From DASSNR01 sp036278935 (GTDB lineage: Bacteria > Gemmatimonadota > Gemmatimonadetes > Gemmatimonadales > Gemmatimonadaceae): a stretch of 15,449 bases of DNA. The stretch covers positions 1 to 15,449 of the forward strand of contig DASUKA010000121.1 in the NCBI GenBank assembly GCA_036278935.1. The letters are read 5' to 3'. Position numbers and translations under genes: made by a program. The notes beneath the pieces were generated by a model. That model had not been told where the DNA came from and ran no database searches. It worked only from the letters and a program-made list of their open reading frames with translations. Positions 1-6,600 of this stretch are shown one piece after another (position 1 is the first letter of the stretch; every line of letters begins with the position of its first letter).

Positions 1-704
1 CCCGATCCCTGCTCCCGTCCGCGCCCCGTCCGCGCGCGCTTCCGCTGGTAGTACCGCCGCGCTTTGTCCCGGCTGCCGCAATCCGCCATGGAGCACCAAC
101 GTCGGCTCCAGTTCCGCGTGGTGTCGAGAAAGAGCCAGCCGCAGTCGGCGTTCGCGCACTGACGCAGCCGCACGAGGTTGCCCGCGGTCAGGAGCTGTGC
201 CGCCGACCAGACCACGCGTGCCAGCGCGACGTCGAGCATCATCGCTCCGTCTCCACGCACCCGCGGGCCGCCGTCATTCTCCGCCCTCTCGTGCGTCATC
301 GCACCCGCGATCCGCCACGTAAAGCCGTCGCCCTCCCATGCCACATCGAGCAGCGCGAGCGCGCGGCGAAGCACTCCATTGAACTCGGCAAGCCGCTCAG
401 CATCCGGCGCGCGCGCCGCCGCGGCCGCCGAGAGCAGATCATGCAACACCGCGCGAAGCTCGCGCGCCTGGTGCAGTGTACGCGCCGAGCGTTCCGGGTC
501 GTGCGCCGCGTCGCGCGCGAGCTGCTCCCACTCGGCATCAGTCACCACGCCACTCCCGCGTATCCAGGCCACGAGGTCAGCCACGCTTTCCAGCAGCTCA
601 TGCGTGGTACCGGCCCGCGTCCACGTGATCGTGTTATGGAAATCGAGTACGGGATGCCCGCCGATGCGCTGGAACTCCCGCTCCGCCATGCGCGATGTCG
701 CCAT
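1..704 (-). CDS. ABATE-domain / CGNR zinc-finger transcriptional regulator (3'-truncated by window edge)
   Basis: This reading frame is open from an ATG at 704 down to base 1, so the C-terminus lies outside the window; 234 codons are visible. The N-terminus has the ABATE (DUF1470) signature around residues 15-28 (GGHPVLDFHNTITW). The C-terminal part has a CX4C...CX4C zinc knuckle with Cys183, Cys188, Cys204 and Cys209, followed by GSRDKARRYYQR, a variant of the CGNR motif with Ser in place of Asn. Family members are usually about 180-220 residues, so little should be missing. The start is supported by GGAGG four bases upstream. CGNR proteins are predicted DNA-binding regulators with a ligand-sensing ABATE domain. 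The gene is divergent from the ABM/DinB operon, which makes that operon its likely target (inference). Frames on the opposite strand here are shadows. Confidence 0.9.
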   Translation of the reverse strand, partial: MATSRMAEREFQRIGGHPVLDFHNTITWTRAGTTHELLESVADLVAWIRGSGVVTDAEWEQLARDAAHDPERSARTLHQARELRAVLHDLLSAAAAARAPDAERLAEFNGVLRRALALLDVAWEGDGFTWRIAGAMTHERAENDGGPRVRGDGAMMLDVALARVVWSAAQLLTAGNLVRLRQCANADCGWLFLDTTRNWSRRWCSMADCGSRDKARRYYQRKRARTGRGREQGS

Positions 705-729
705 TCGTCCTCCAAGAGCGAAAGTTGCT

Positions 730-745
730 ACCGGCTATCGCCGGT
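730..745. promoter_or_regulatory. Perfect hairpin / candidate operator between CGNR regulator and ABM operon
   Basis: A perfect 6-bp inverted repeat (ACCGGC, loop TATC, GCCGGT) lies between the two divergent genes. Its right arm ends on the first base of the TTGACA hexamer of the rightward promoter. Position and symmetry fit an operator, perhaps bound by the divergent CGNR regulator. That binding is inferred only. Confidence 0.4.
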
Positions 746-772
746 TGACAAGTAAGAGTGCCCATGCATATT
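745..772 (+). promoter_or_regulatory. Predicted sigma-70 type promoter for the ABM-DinB operon
   Basis: A perfect -35 hexamer TTGACA (745-750) is followed after 16 bp by CATATT (767-772), which matches four of six bases of the -10 consensus. Transcription would begin near 780, giving a leader of about 40 nt that contains the GGAGGAGG ribosome-binding site at 806-813. Confidence 0.5.
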
Positions 773-821
773 ACCGTCTACAGGACTTTAGACCGTGAGA
801 ATAGTGGAGGAGGTGACCGAG

Positions 822-1124
822 ATGATCGCACGGCGCTGGCGGGGCGCGACCCCCGCGGACAGGGCAGAAGCCTACACGGAGTACCTCAACCGAACCGGCG
901 TACCCGACTACCGGGCGACGCCGGGGAATCGCGGTGTCTACGTGCTGCGCCGCATCGAAGGAGACCGCGCGGTGTTCGAGCTGATCTCCCTCTGGGACTC
1001 ACTCGACGCCATCAAGGCGTTCGCCGGCGACGACGTGGAGCGCGCACGGTACTATCCGGAGGACGACGACTACCTGCTGGAGCGCGAGCCGACGGTCGAC
1101 CATTTCGACGTGGTGGTGTCATGA
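822..1124 (+). CDS. Antibiotic biosynthesis monooxygenase (ABM)-like protein
   Basis: This 100-residue protein is of the size and pattern of small dimeric alpha/beta-barrel ABM-fold proteins. It starts with a beta strand (IARRWRG), then a helix with AEAYTEYLNRTGVPDYRATPG (residues 15-35), a strand GVYVLRR, a second strand FELISLWDSLDAIKAFAG (52-69), and the tail RARYYPEDDDYLLEREPTVDHF. Family members form dimers and act as cofactor-independent oxygenases or related enzymes; the substrate cannot be read here. I prefer ATG 822 because GGAGGAGG (806-813) sits at proper spacing; an in-frame GTG at 795 would put that site inside the gene. The stop codon overlaps the next gene's ATG (ATGA), indicating translational coupling to the DinB-like gene. 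Confidence 0.82.
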   Translation: MIARRWRGATPADRAEAYTEYLNRTGVPDYRATPGNRGVYVLRRIEGDRAVFELISLWDSLDAIKAFAGDDVERARYYPEDDDYLLEREPTVDHFDVVVS

Positions 1125-1642
1125 TGGCGACGCGCCAGGGATCTACGCGCCGAGGGATGGGCGGTACCCCGTCACGGGCGCTCCTTCTGCGGGCGCTCCA
1201 CGAGATCTACCACGGCCCCGCGTGGCATGGATCATCCCTCCGACTGTCGCTCCGAGGAGTGAGCGCGGCGGATGCTGCCTGGCGTCCCGCGCCGGACCGC
1301 AACTCGATCTGGGATGTGGTCCTCCATCTCGCCTACACGCGCCACATCATGCTGCGCCGGTTGGGCGTGAAGTCCGCGCGAGCCTTTCCGCACCCGTTGC
1401 GCTCCTCATGGTGGCCGCGACTGCCGGACACGCTGGCGGAAGACACGTGGCGCGCGGATCTCGCCCTCCTCGAGGAGTACCAGGAGCGCCTGCTCGCGGC
1501 CGTCTCCGCCGTGCCGGCCGCGCGGCTGGCTACGCGGCGCCGCGGCAAGGTCGTCTCGCTCGGCGACGAAGTGCTGGGCGTCGCCCACCACGACGCGTAC
1601 CACACAGGACAGATTCAACTGCTCAGGCGCCTGATGGCATAA
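1121..1642 (+). CDS. DinB-like superfamily protein (putative metal-dependent hydrolase/transferase)
   Basis: This 173-residue protein has the DinB/YfiT four-helix bundle pattern. The three expected metal ligands are visible: His69 in the helix VVLHLAYTRH, and His157 and His161 in the C-terminal HHDAYHTGQIQLLRRL. DinB-like proteins bind a divalent metal; some are thiol-dependent transferases and many have no known substrate. The start overlaps the upstream stop by 4 nt (ATGA), with a second Met immediately after. The upstream ABM-like gene and this one therefore form an operon, probably controlled by the divergent CGNR regulator. The family call is firm; the reaction is unknown. Confidence 0.85.
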   Translation: MMATRQGSTRRGMGGTPSRALLLRALHEIYHGPAWHGSSLRLSLRGVSAADAAWRPAPDRNSIWDVVLHLAYTRHIMLRRLGVKSARAFPHPLRSSWWPRLPDTLAEDTWRADLALLEEYQERLLAAVSAVPAARLATRRRGKVVSLGDEVLGVAHHDAYHTGQIQLLRRLMA

Positions 1643-1914
1643 ACGACGCGCCCCGCCGCCCGCACCAAGCATCGAGGAGCAGGTGCGGCAGGCTCGGCGC
1701 TCCATCAACCTGAACGTACGCCTTCTGGAAGACTGGGCCGCTCTCCACCTGATGGCAGGGCGCGACTTGACCGCTGGCCGGTTGCCCGTAGCTTCCCAGC
1801 CACGTTCTCCGTCACGCCCCCAGGCTGGCCCGCTCGCCGAGCGAGCCTTGCGCTGTCCCGCGCCCTCTACATTCGGCGCGGCCTCGCTCTTCCTATCGTC
1901 TGTCCCTCAGTCGG
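1643..1914. other. 272-bp non-coding gap with a possible coding relic
   Basis: No convincing gene or terminator is seen between the DinB-like gene and the AlbA_2 regulator. From about 1671 to 1770 one plus-strand frame reads like protein (for example SINLNVRLLEDWAALHLMAG), but it has no good start, continues into low-complexity Pro/Arg-rich sequence and matches no family I recognise. It may be a gene relic. The stretch just before 1915 has no Shine-Dalgarno sequence. Confidence 0.3.
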
Positions 1915-3630
1915 ATGCTCACCGAAGACGCCCTTCGCCACCTCATCGCCGAGGGCGAACAGCTCGACGTCGAGTTCAAGAGCGACGAGCGCGACCCGCT
2001 CGATGACCGCGCCCTGGTGGAGGCCGTGGTGTGCCAGGCGAACGGGCGCGGCGGTGTTCTGCTGATCGGAGTGGAGGATGACGGGCGCGTCACCGGCGCG
2101 CGCGCCCGCCATGGCGCGTACACCGATCCGCGCCGGCTGGAGTTGCTTGTCGCGGCGCGCACATCACCAAGCTGTTCCGTGGAGTGCGGCGTGGCCATGC
2201 TCGACGAGCGCCCGGTGATCGTCGTCGAGATCCCGGCCGGGCTGCCGGTCACCTCCACCCGCGAGGGGGTGTACAAGCGCCGGGCGCTGGACGTGCACGG
2301 CCGAGCGCACTGTCTCCCCTTTCTCGCCCACGAGATGCAGTCACGCGAGGCGAGCCGAGGGGCGCTCGATTACACGGCGCTCGTGGTGCCCGAGGCGAGC
2401 TGGGAGGATCTCGACCCGCTGGAGCTGGAGCGGCTGCGGCAGACGGTGGCGCGGAACCGCGGCCGTGCTGACGCGGCACTGCTCGGTCTTCCCGATGCGG
2501 AGATCGTCCGCGCGCTCGGGCTGGGCGAAGGCGGCGACGAGTTGCGCGTCGACCGGGTACGCGTGGCGGGGCTCCTCATGGTGGGGCGCGAGCCGGTGCT
2601 CGAGCGGCTCGTGCCGGCGCACGAGGTGGCATTCCAACTACTTGCCGGCACCCGCGTGGCGGTGAACGACTTCACTCGGCGTCCGCTCATCCGCGTGGCG
2701 GCGGAGCTCGCCGAGCGTTTCGACGCGCGGAACGAGGAAGAGGAGATCGAGGTGGGCCCGGTGCGCGTGGGCGTTCCGCGCTACAGCCCGGCGGGCTTTC
2801 GCGAAGCGGTGCACAACGCCCTCATCCACCGCGACTACGCGCAGCCCGGCGCTGTGCACGTGCAGTGGCGCGACGAGGAGATCGAGGTCAGCAATCCCGG
2901 CGGCTTTCCCGACGAGGTGCGGCTGGACACGCTGCTCGTGGCGCCGCCCAGGCCGCGGAATCCGCTACTGGCCGATGCGTTCAAGCGCATCGGGCTGGTG
3001 GAGCGCACCGGGCGCGGCATCGATACCATCTTCGAGGGGCAGCTCCGCTACGGCCGGCCGGCGCCGGACTATTCGCGCAGCTCGCTGTCCAGCGTCCAGG
3101 TGGTCCTCCCCGGTGGCCAGCCCAACCTTGCCCTTGCTCGGCTCATTATCACGCGCGACCAACCAGATCGCCGCGTGACCATGGATGAAATGCTCATCCT
3201 GAACGCGGTGGAGCGGGAACGGCGCATCGACATCACCCGGGCCGCCACGCTTATGCAGCGCACCGACGGCGCCGCGCGCTCGGTGCTGGAGCGGCTGGTG
3301 GAAGCGGGCGTGCTCGAAGCCCGCGATGAGCGTCGCGAGCGCGCGTACCATTTCTCGGCGGCCACCTATCGAGCCATGGGGACGCCGGCCGCGCACGTGC
3401 GCATGGCGGGTATCGAGCCCATCCAGCGGGAACGAATGATTCTCCAGTACGTGAATGCCCATGCCCGGATCACCCGCAGCCAGGCGGCGGAGCTCTGCCA
3501 GGTCGGAGGGCGGGAAGCGCGGGGGGTGCTGGAGAAGCTTGTGAAGCGCGGCGAGCTGGTGGTGCGCGGCGAGCGGCGTGGGTCGTATTACGAGCGGCCG
3601 GCGGGGGTTTTGGCCGGTGGCGAGGAGTGA
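1915..3630 (+). CDS. AlbA_2 / GHKL-ATPase / winged-helix transcriptional regulator (COG2865 type)
   Basis: This 571-residue protein has the architecture once annotated as 'ATP-dependent DNA helicase RecG C-terminal-like'. The N-terminal AlbA_2 (Schlafen-type) domain carries DVEFKSDERD near residues 18-27 and NGRGGVLLIGVEDDG near 43-57. A GHKL-type ATP-binding domain follows, with an N-box in REAVHNALIHRDY (296-308), a G1-like IEVSNPGGFP (323-332), and RNPLLADAFKRIGLVERTGRGI (348-369). Two winged-helix segments lie at about 422-482 and 502-560. It probably acts as a nucleotide-responsive DNA-binding regulator in the cytoplasm; its targets are unknown. No Shine-Dalgarno precedes ATG 1915, but the domain is complete from that start. 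A repeat-rich element directly after the stop may be its operator. Confidence 0.88.
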   Translation: MLTEDALRHLIAEGEQLDVEFKSDERDPLDDRALVEAVVCQANGRGGVLLIGVEDDGRVTGARARHGAYTDPRRLELLVAARTSPSCSVECGVAMLDERPVIVVEIPAGLPVTSTREGVYKRRALDVHGRAHCLPFLAHEMQSREASRGALDYTALVVPEASWEDLDPLELERLRQTVARNRGRADAALLGLPDAEIVRALGLGEGGDELRVDRVRVAGLLMVGREPVLERLVPAHEVAFQLLAGTRVAVNDFTRRPLIRVAAELAERFDARNEEEEIEVGPVRVGVPRYSPAGFREAVHNALIHRDYAQPGAVHVQWRDEEIEVSNPGGFPDEVRLDTLLVAPPRPRNPLLADAFKRIGLVERTGRGIDTIFEGQLRYGRPAPDYSRSSLSSVQVVLPGGQPNLALARLIITRDQPDRRVTMDEMLILNAVERERRIDITRAATLMQRTDGAARSVLERLVEAGVLEARDERRERAYHFSAATYRAMGTPAAHVRMAGIEPIQRERMILQYVNAHARITRSQAAELCQVGGREARGVLEKLVKRGELVVRGERRGSYYERPAGVLAGGEE

Positions 3631-3692
3631 CGTTCAAAGCCGCGTTCAAAGTTATGAACATTGTCCACAGAGTTATGAACATGGGTCATAAT
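3631..3692. promoter_or_regulatory. Repeat-rich AT-rich control region between AlbA_2 regulator and kinase
   Basis: This AT-rich island in a GC-rich window starts at the base after the AlbA_2 stop. CGTTCAAAG occurs twice (3631-3639 and 3643-3651). AGTTATGAACAT occurs twice (3650-3661 and 3671-3682), exactly 21 bp apart, or two helical turns. TTATGA (3673-3678) and TCATAA (3686-3691) form a perfect 6-bp inverted repeat around a 7-bp spacer. CATAAT (3687-3692) could be a -10 hexamer for the kinase, although the nearest -35-like TTGTCC (3661-3666) is 20 bp away. Multiple phased sites suggest an operator; the protein that binds is not known. Confidence 0.45.
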
Positions 3693-3834
3693 TTTGACGG
3701 GCGAATGGCGGGCGGCGAATTGCTATGCGGCGGAAGCGGTTCCGGGGCAATGCTTCAGGACAATCAGCAACCCAAGGCTTATTGAGCGTCCACTGGTCAG
3801 AGCACGCGAGCGGGCCGCGGGTTGTCTTACCAAG

Positions 3835-4725
3835 ATGCTGCCTGAATTGACCCCGGTGCCCCGGGAAATGGTCGCCAGCGCTCATGACCGGCTTCGGCGG
3901 TACGCCCGCCAGTGGCGAGTCGCGCTCGACGAGCCGTTCGAGACCGCGAGCTCGCTCATTGCCTACGGCAGGCGTGGCGCGCAGCCAGTCGTGCTGAAGG
4001 TGGTCAAGCGGCCGGGGGACGAATGGGAGAGCGGGCGGGTGGCGGGCGAATTCGGGAGAAGCGGCATCGTGCGCGTATACGAGTGCGATGGTGGCGCCAT
4101 GCTGCTGGAGCGTATACGGCCCGGAAATGCCCTCGTCGATCTGGCTCTGAGCGGGCGGGACGAGGAAGCGACGGCTATCCTGGCTCGGACCATCCAGGCG
4201 CTGTCGTCAACTCAGGCCATATCGCTGTCGCCGGCGCGGCCGGTAGCGGGGTGTCCGACCGTCGGCGATTGGGGCAGGGCCTTCGACTGGTACCTCGCGA
4301 GCGGGGATAGGCAAGTTCCCGGAGCGATGGTGAGGGAGGCTCAGCGGCACTACACGCAACTCAGCGCGTCGCAGGGGAGCCAGCGACTGCTCCACGGCGA
4401 CCTGCAGCACTCGAACATCCTGTTCGACACTCTACGAGGGTGGGTGGCGATCGACCCCAAGGGAGTGATCGGTGAGGTCGAGTACGAGGTCGGGGCGGCG
4501 CTCAGGAACCCGCGCGAAGATTCCTCGCTGTTCACCGATCCGACGACGATCCGGCGGCGGGTCCATCAGTTCACGTCCATGCTGCAGCTCGATAGTGCCC
4601 GCGTATTGCGCTGGGCATTCGCGCAGGCGGTGCTTTCGGCCATCTGGGAGATCGAGGATGGGGCGCACGTAGATACCACGCATCCGTCGCTCGTGCTCGC
4701 GGAAGTGATCCGGCCGATGCTCTAG
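3835..4725 (+). CDS. Aminoglycoside/hydroxyurea resistance kinase family protein, APH(6)-like
   Basis: This 296-residue protein has the phosphotransferase fold of the APH_6_hur family, which includes streptomycin 6-kinases and hydroxyurea phosphotransferases. The Brenner-type catalytic motif LLHGDLQHSNILF has Asp189 and Asn194, and Asp207 in WVAIDPKGVIGEVEYEVG is the metal ligand; Lys55 in VVLKVVK is the probable ATP-binding lysine. The IDPKG-IGE-EYE-A-A-NP run after the catalytic loop is typical of this family rather than of other APH classes. I chose ATG 3835 because family similarity begins near it. The frame stays open upstream to TTG 3694, but those 47 residues look unlike the family. 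Whether the substrate is an antibiotic or a metabolite cannot be told from sequence. Confidence 0.82.
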   Translation: MLPELTPVPREMVASAHDRLRRYARQWRVALDEPFETASSLIAYGRRGAQPVVLKVVKRPGDEWESGRVAGEFGRSGIVRVYECDGGAMLLERIRPGNALVDLALSGRDEEATAILARTIQALSSTQAISLSPARPVAGCPTVGDWGRAFDWYLASGDRQVPGAMVREAQRHYTQLSASQGSQRLLHGDLQHSNILFDTLRGWVAIDPKGVIGEVEYEVGAALRNPREDSSLFTDPTTIRRRVHQFTSMLQLDSARVLRWAFAQAVLSAIWEIEDGAHVDTTHPSLVLAEVIRPML

Positions 4726-4783
4726 GAGGACGAGGGGACGCGCCGGCCCCGCTGCAGCGATGGCTCGGCAGGAGAATCCGAAC

Positions 4784-4826
4784 GCGGGCAGGGGTCAACG
4801 AATGCAACGGCAACAATCCTGCCCGC
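4784..4826. repeat. 9-bp perfect inverted repeat, 25-nt loop
   Basis: GCGGGCAGG (4784-4792) and CCTGCCCGC (4818-4826) are exact reverse complements, about 60 bp after the kinase stop. There is no T-run and the loop is long, so this is a poor intrinsic terminator. It may be a weak terminator, a repeat unit or chance. Nothing else is recognisable between the kinase and the brnTA promoter. Confidence 0.3.
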
Positions 4827-4862
4827 ACCCGGGCTCACCCGTGAGATTGTGCGCGCGCAGGG

Positions 4863-4897
4863 TAGACAGTAGATGTACATTGTATGTACATTTTCTC
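4863..4897 (+). promoter_or_regulatory. brnTA promoter and double palindromic operator
   Basis: Two copies of the self-complementary octamer ATGTACAT (4873-4880 and 4884-4891) start 11 bp apart, on the same helix face. TAGACA (4863-4868) and TACATT (4887-4892), 18 bp apart, are a plausible -35/-10 pair, so the operator overlaps the promoter. Transcription would start about at the brnT ATG (4898), which has no Shine-Dalgarno. BrnA-type ribbon-helix-helix antitoxins are known to autorepress their operons; assigning these sites to it is inference. Confidence 0.55.
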
Positions 4898-5193
4898 ATG
4901 TCCGACTTGCGAATCGAGTGGGATCCATTGAAAGCCCGTGCGAACGCGCGCAAGCATGGCATAACCTTCCAGGAGGCAGAAACCGCCTTCTACGATGACA
5001 ACGCCCTGGTGATCCCCGACCCCGATCACTCCTCATCGAAGAGCGATTCCTGCTGATCGGCCTGAGCGTTACGCTCCACGTCCTGGTCGTCGTGCATTGC
5101 AGTCAGGACGATGGCGAAACCATTCGGCGGATTTCAGCCCGGCGAGCAACCCGATCTGAGCGCGCTCAGTATGACGCGAGGTGGAAGCAATGA
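4898..5193 (+). pseudogene. brnT: BrnT family type II toxin gene, frameshifted
   Basis: The first frame gives the BrnT N-terminus (IEWDPLKARANARKHGITF, then a helix and DPDHS) but stops at 5056 after 52 residues. The rest of the toxin continues in the next frame: EERFLLIGLS from 5038, the strand LHVLVVVHC, then GETIRRISARRATRSERAQYD, ending at TGA 5191-5193. The total of 296 nt is one base short of a whole number of codons. One missing base within about 5033-5037 (TCATC) would restore a 98-residue protein, normal for BrnT. BrnT is a RelE-like ribonuclease; the C-terminal ISARRA segment is lost from the truncated product. The restored frame ends in a 4-nt overlap with brnA. A sequencing error is possible; otherwise the toxin is dead. 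Confidence 0.82.
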
Positions 5194-5420
5194 GACAGGA
5201 ATACGATTTCTCCAAAGGCACGCGCAATCCCTATGCGAAGCGTCTGAAGCAACCCGTCACGATACGGTTGGATCGCGCCACGCTGGCCTATTTCAAGGGG
5301 CTGGCCGCTGAGCTGGATGTACCGTACCAGACGCTGATCAATCTGTACCTTCGCGACTGCGCGGTGACCGGGCGACGCCCGGCAATGCGCTGGCGCAAGC
5401 CGCGATCGGGTGCGGCCTGA
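5190..5420 (+). CDS. brnA: BrnA-type antitoxin (ribbon-helix-helix, CopG-like)
   Basis: This 76-residue protein has a short N-terminal segment (EYDFSKGTRNPYAKRLK) followed by the RHH DNA-binding fold KQPVTIRLDRATLAYFKGLA (residues 20-39) and ELDVPYQTLINLYLRDCA (41-58), typical of BrnA antitoxins. BrnA dimers bind BrnT through the variable tail and repress the operon through the RHH strand. ATG 5190 overlaps the brnT stop (ATGA), and GGTGG about 8 nt upstream may serve as ribosome-binding site. A GTG at 5181 is in frame but less likely. The gene is intact although the toxin gene upstream is frameshifted. Confidence 0.87.
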   Translation: MRQEYDFSKGTRNPYAKRLKQPVTIRLDRATLAYFKGLAAELDVPYQTLINLYLRDCAVTGRRPAMRWRKPRSGAA

Positions 5421-5457
5421 GGGCGCTCCCGCCCGATCAAAGAAGTGGAGGTGCGTC

Positions 5458-6600
5458 ATGCCCGAAGAGACTTCGCCGTCTGCCACGATCGCGGGTCAGC
5501 TCTTCACTGCGGCACGAACCGGCGATGTGGAGCAGCTGACCGCGCTGCTCGGCGCGCACCCCGACATGCTGCACGCGCGCGAGAAGCCGTACGAGTGGAC
5601 ACTGCTGCACGCGGCCGCGCAGCACGGGCGTCTTGCGGCTGTTGAGCTCCTGCTCGCGCGTGGGCTGGACGTGAACATTCGCGAGAGGGGCGACAACACG
5701 TACGCCATGCACTGGGCCGCGGCGGGAGGCCACCTCGACGTGGTGCGGCGCCTGGCCGACGCGGGCGCTGATGTCGTGGGGCACGGCGACGACCACGAGC
5801 TCGAGGTGATAGGCTGGGCGACCTGCTGGGAGGGGTGCGACGACGCGGTGCATCGCGCGGTCGCGGATTTTCTCGTGAGCCGCGGCGCGGGGCACCACAT
5901 CTTCTCCGCCATCGCGATGAACCTCGCAGACGAGGTGCGGCGGATCGTCGCGGAGGATCCGTCGGCACTCAACTGCCGGATGAGCCGCAATGAGAACAAC
6001 CAGACGCCACTGCACTTCGCCGTGCGGATGAATCGACTGGCGATGATCGCGCTCCTCCTCGAGCTGGGCGCTGACCCGCTCGCGGTGGATGGCGGCGGCC
6101 AGCCGGCGGCCCCATACGCGAGAACCAAGGACATCGACCGCCGCGTGATGGAGGCCATCCATGCGATGACGATGGCCGAATTGAACAGCGCTCAGCGCGG
6201 GTCTCGCCCTTCACGCGGTGGTCCGATGGACCTCGTCGCCAGTCTCACACTCGGTGATTGGGACACGGCCGCTCGGCTCGTGGCCGACAATCCGGAGTTG
6301 CTCGACAGCGGAGCGCTGCATCTCCTCGCCAAGCGGAACGACGTGCGCGCCGTAGAATGGCTGCTCGCTCACGGCGCCACTCCGAACGCGCGCTGGATGC
6401 ACTGGGACGCCGAGGTTACGCCGCTGCACATGGCTGCGTGGAGTGGCAGCCTGGACATCGCGCGAGCACTGCTCGCGGCCGGCGCCGACCCGACGATCCG
6501 TGACAGCAAGCACGAGGGTGACGCGCTCGACTGGGCGGAGCATTTCGGGCGGCCGGAGCTGCACGCGCTGATGCTGGCGCATGTGGCAGGAAGCGAATGA
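5458..6600 (+). CDS. Ankyrin-repeat protein
   Basis: This 380-residue protein is built of ankyrin repeats. Clear units are at about residues 46-75 (EWTLLHAAAQHGRLAAVELLLARG), 80-105 (HWAAAGGHLDVVRRLADAGAD), 182-208 (QTPLHFAVRMNRLAMIALLLELGADP), 286-310 and 320-346 (TPLHMAAWSGSLDIARALLAAGADP). Degenerate units lie at 12-40, 112-172 and 257-283. A non-repeat linker at about 215-255 separates two ankyrin blocks. There is no signal peptide or membrane segment, so it is probably a cytoplasmic protein-interaction module; the partner is unknown. ATG 5458 has GGAGG 6 nt upstream. It begins 37 nt after brnA and may be read from the same transcript. Confidence 0.85.
   Translation: MPEETSPSATIAGQLFTAARTGDVEQLTALLGAHPDMLHAREKPYEWTLLHAAAQHGRLAAVELLLARGLDVNIRERGDNTYAMHWAAAGGHLDVVRRLADAGADVVGHGDDHELEVIGWATCWEGCDDAVHRAVADFLVSRGAGHHIFSAIAMNLADEVRRIVAEDPSALNCRMSRNENNQTPLHFAVRMNRLAMIALLLELGADPLAVDGGGQPAAPYARTKDIDRRVMEAIHAMTMAELNSAQRGSRPSRGGPMDLVASLTLGDWDTAARLVADNPELLDSGALHLLAKRNDVRAVEWLLAHGATPNARWMHWDAEVTPLHMAAWSGSLDIARALLAAGADPTIRDSKHEGDALDWAEHFGRPELHALMLAHVAGSE

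Noticed and set aside
178..798. Long plus-strand frames opposite the CGNR regulator
   Set aside because: Rich in Ser/Arg/Ala with no recognisable domain; they are antisense shadows of the minus-strand regulator, which has clear motifs and a ribosome-binding site.
3694..3834. N-terminal extension of the kinase from TTG 3694
   Set aside because: The extra 47 residues do not resemble the family, and the start would sit on the repeat-rich control region.
4784..4860. Integron attC site after the kinase
   Set aside because: The kinase followed by a toxin-antitoxin locus recalls gene cassettes, but no paired attC core sites are present and the 9-bp inverted repeat does not have the attC layout.
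4863..4897. CRISPR-like repeat array from the ATGTACAT copies
   Set aside because: Only two 8-bp palindromes 3 bp apart, with no spacers; an operator explains them better.
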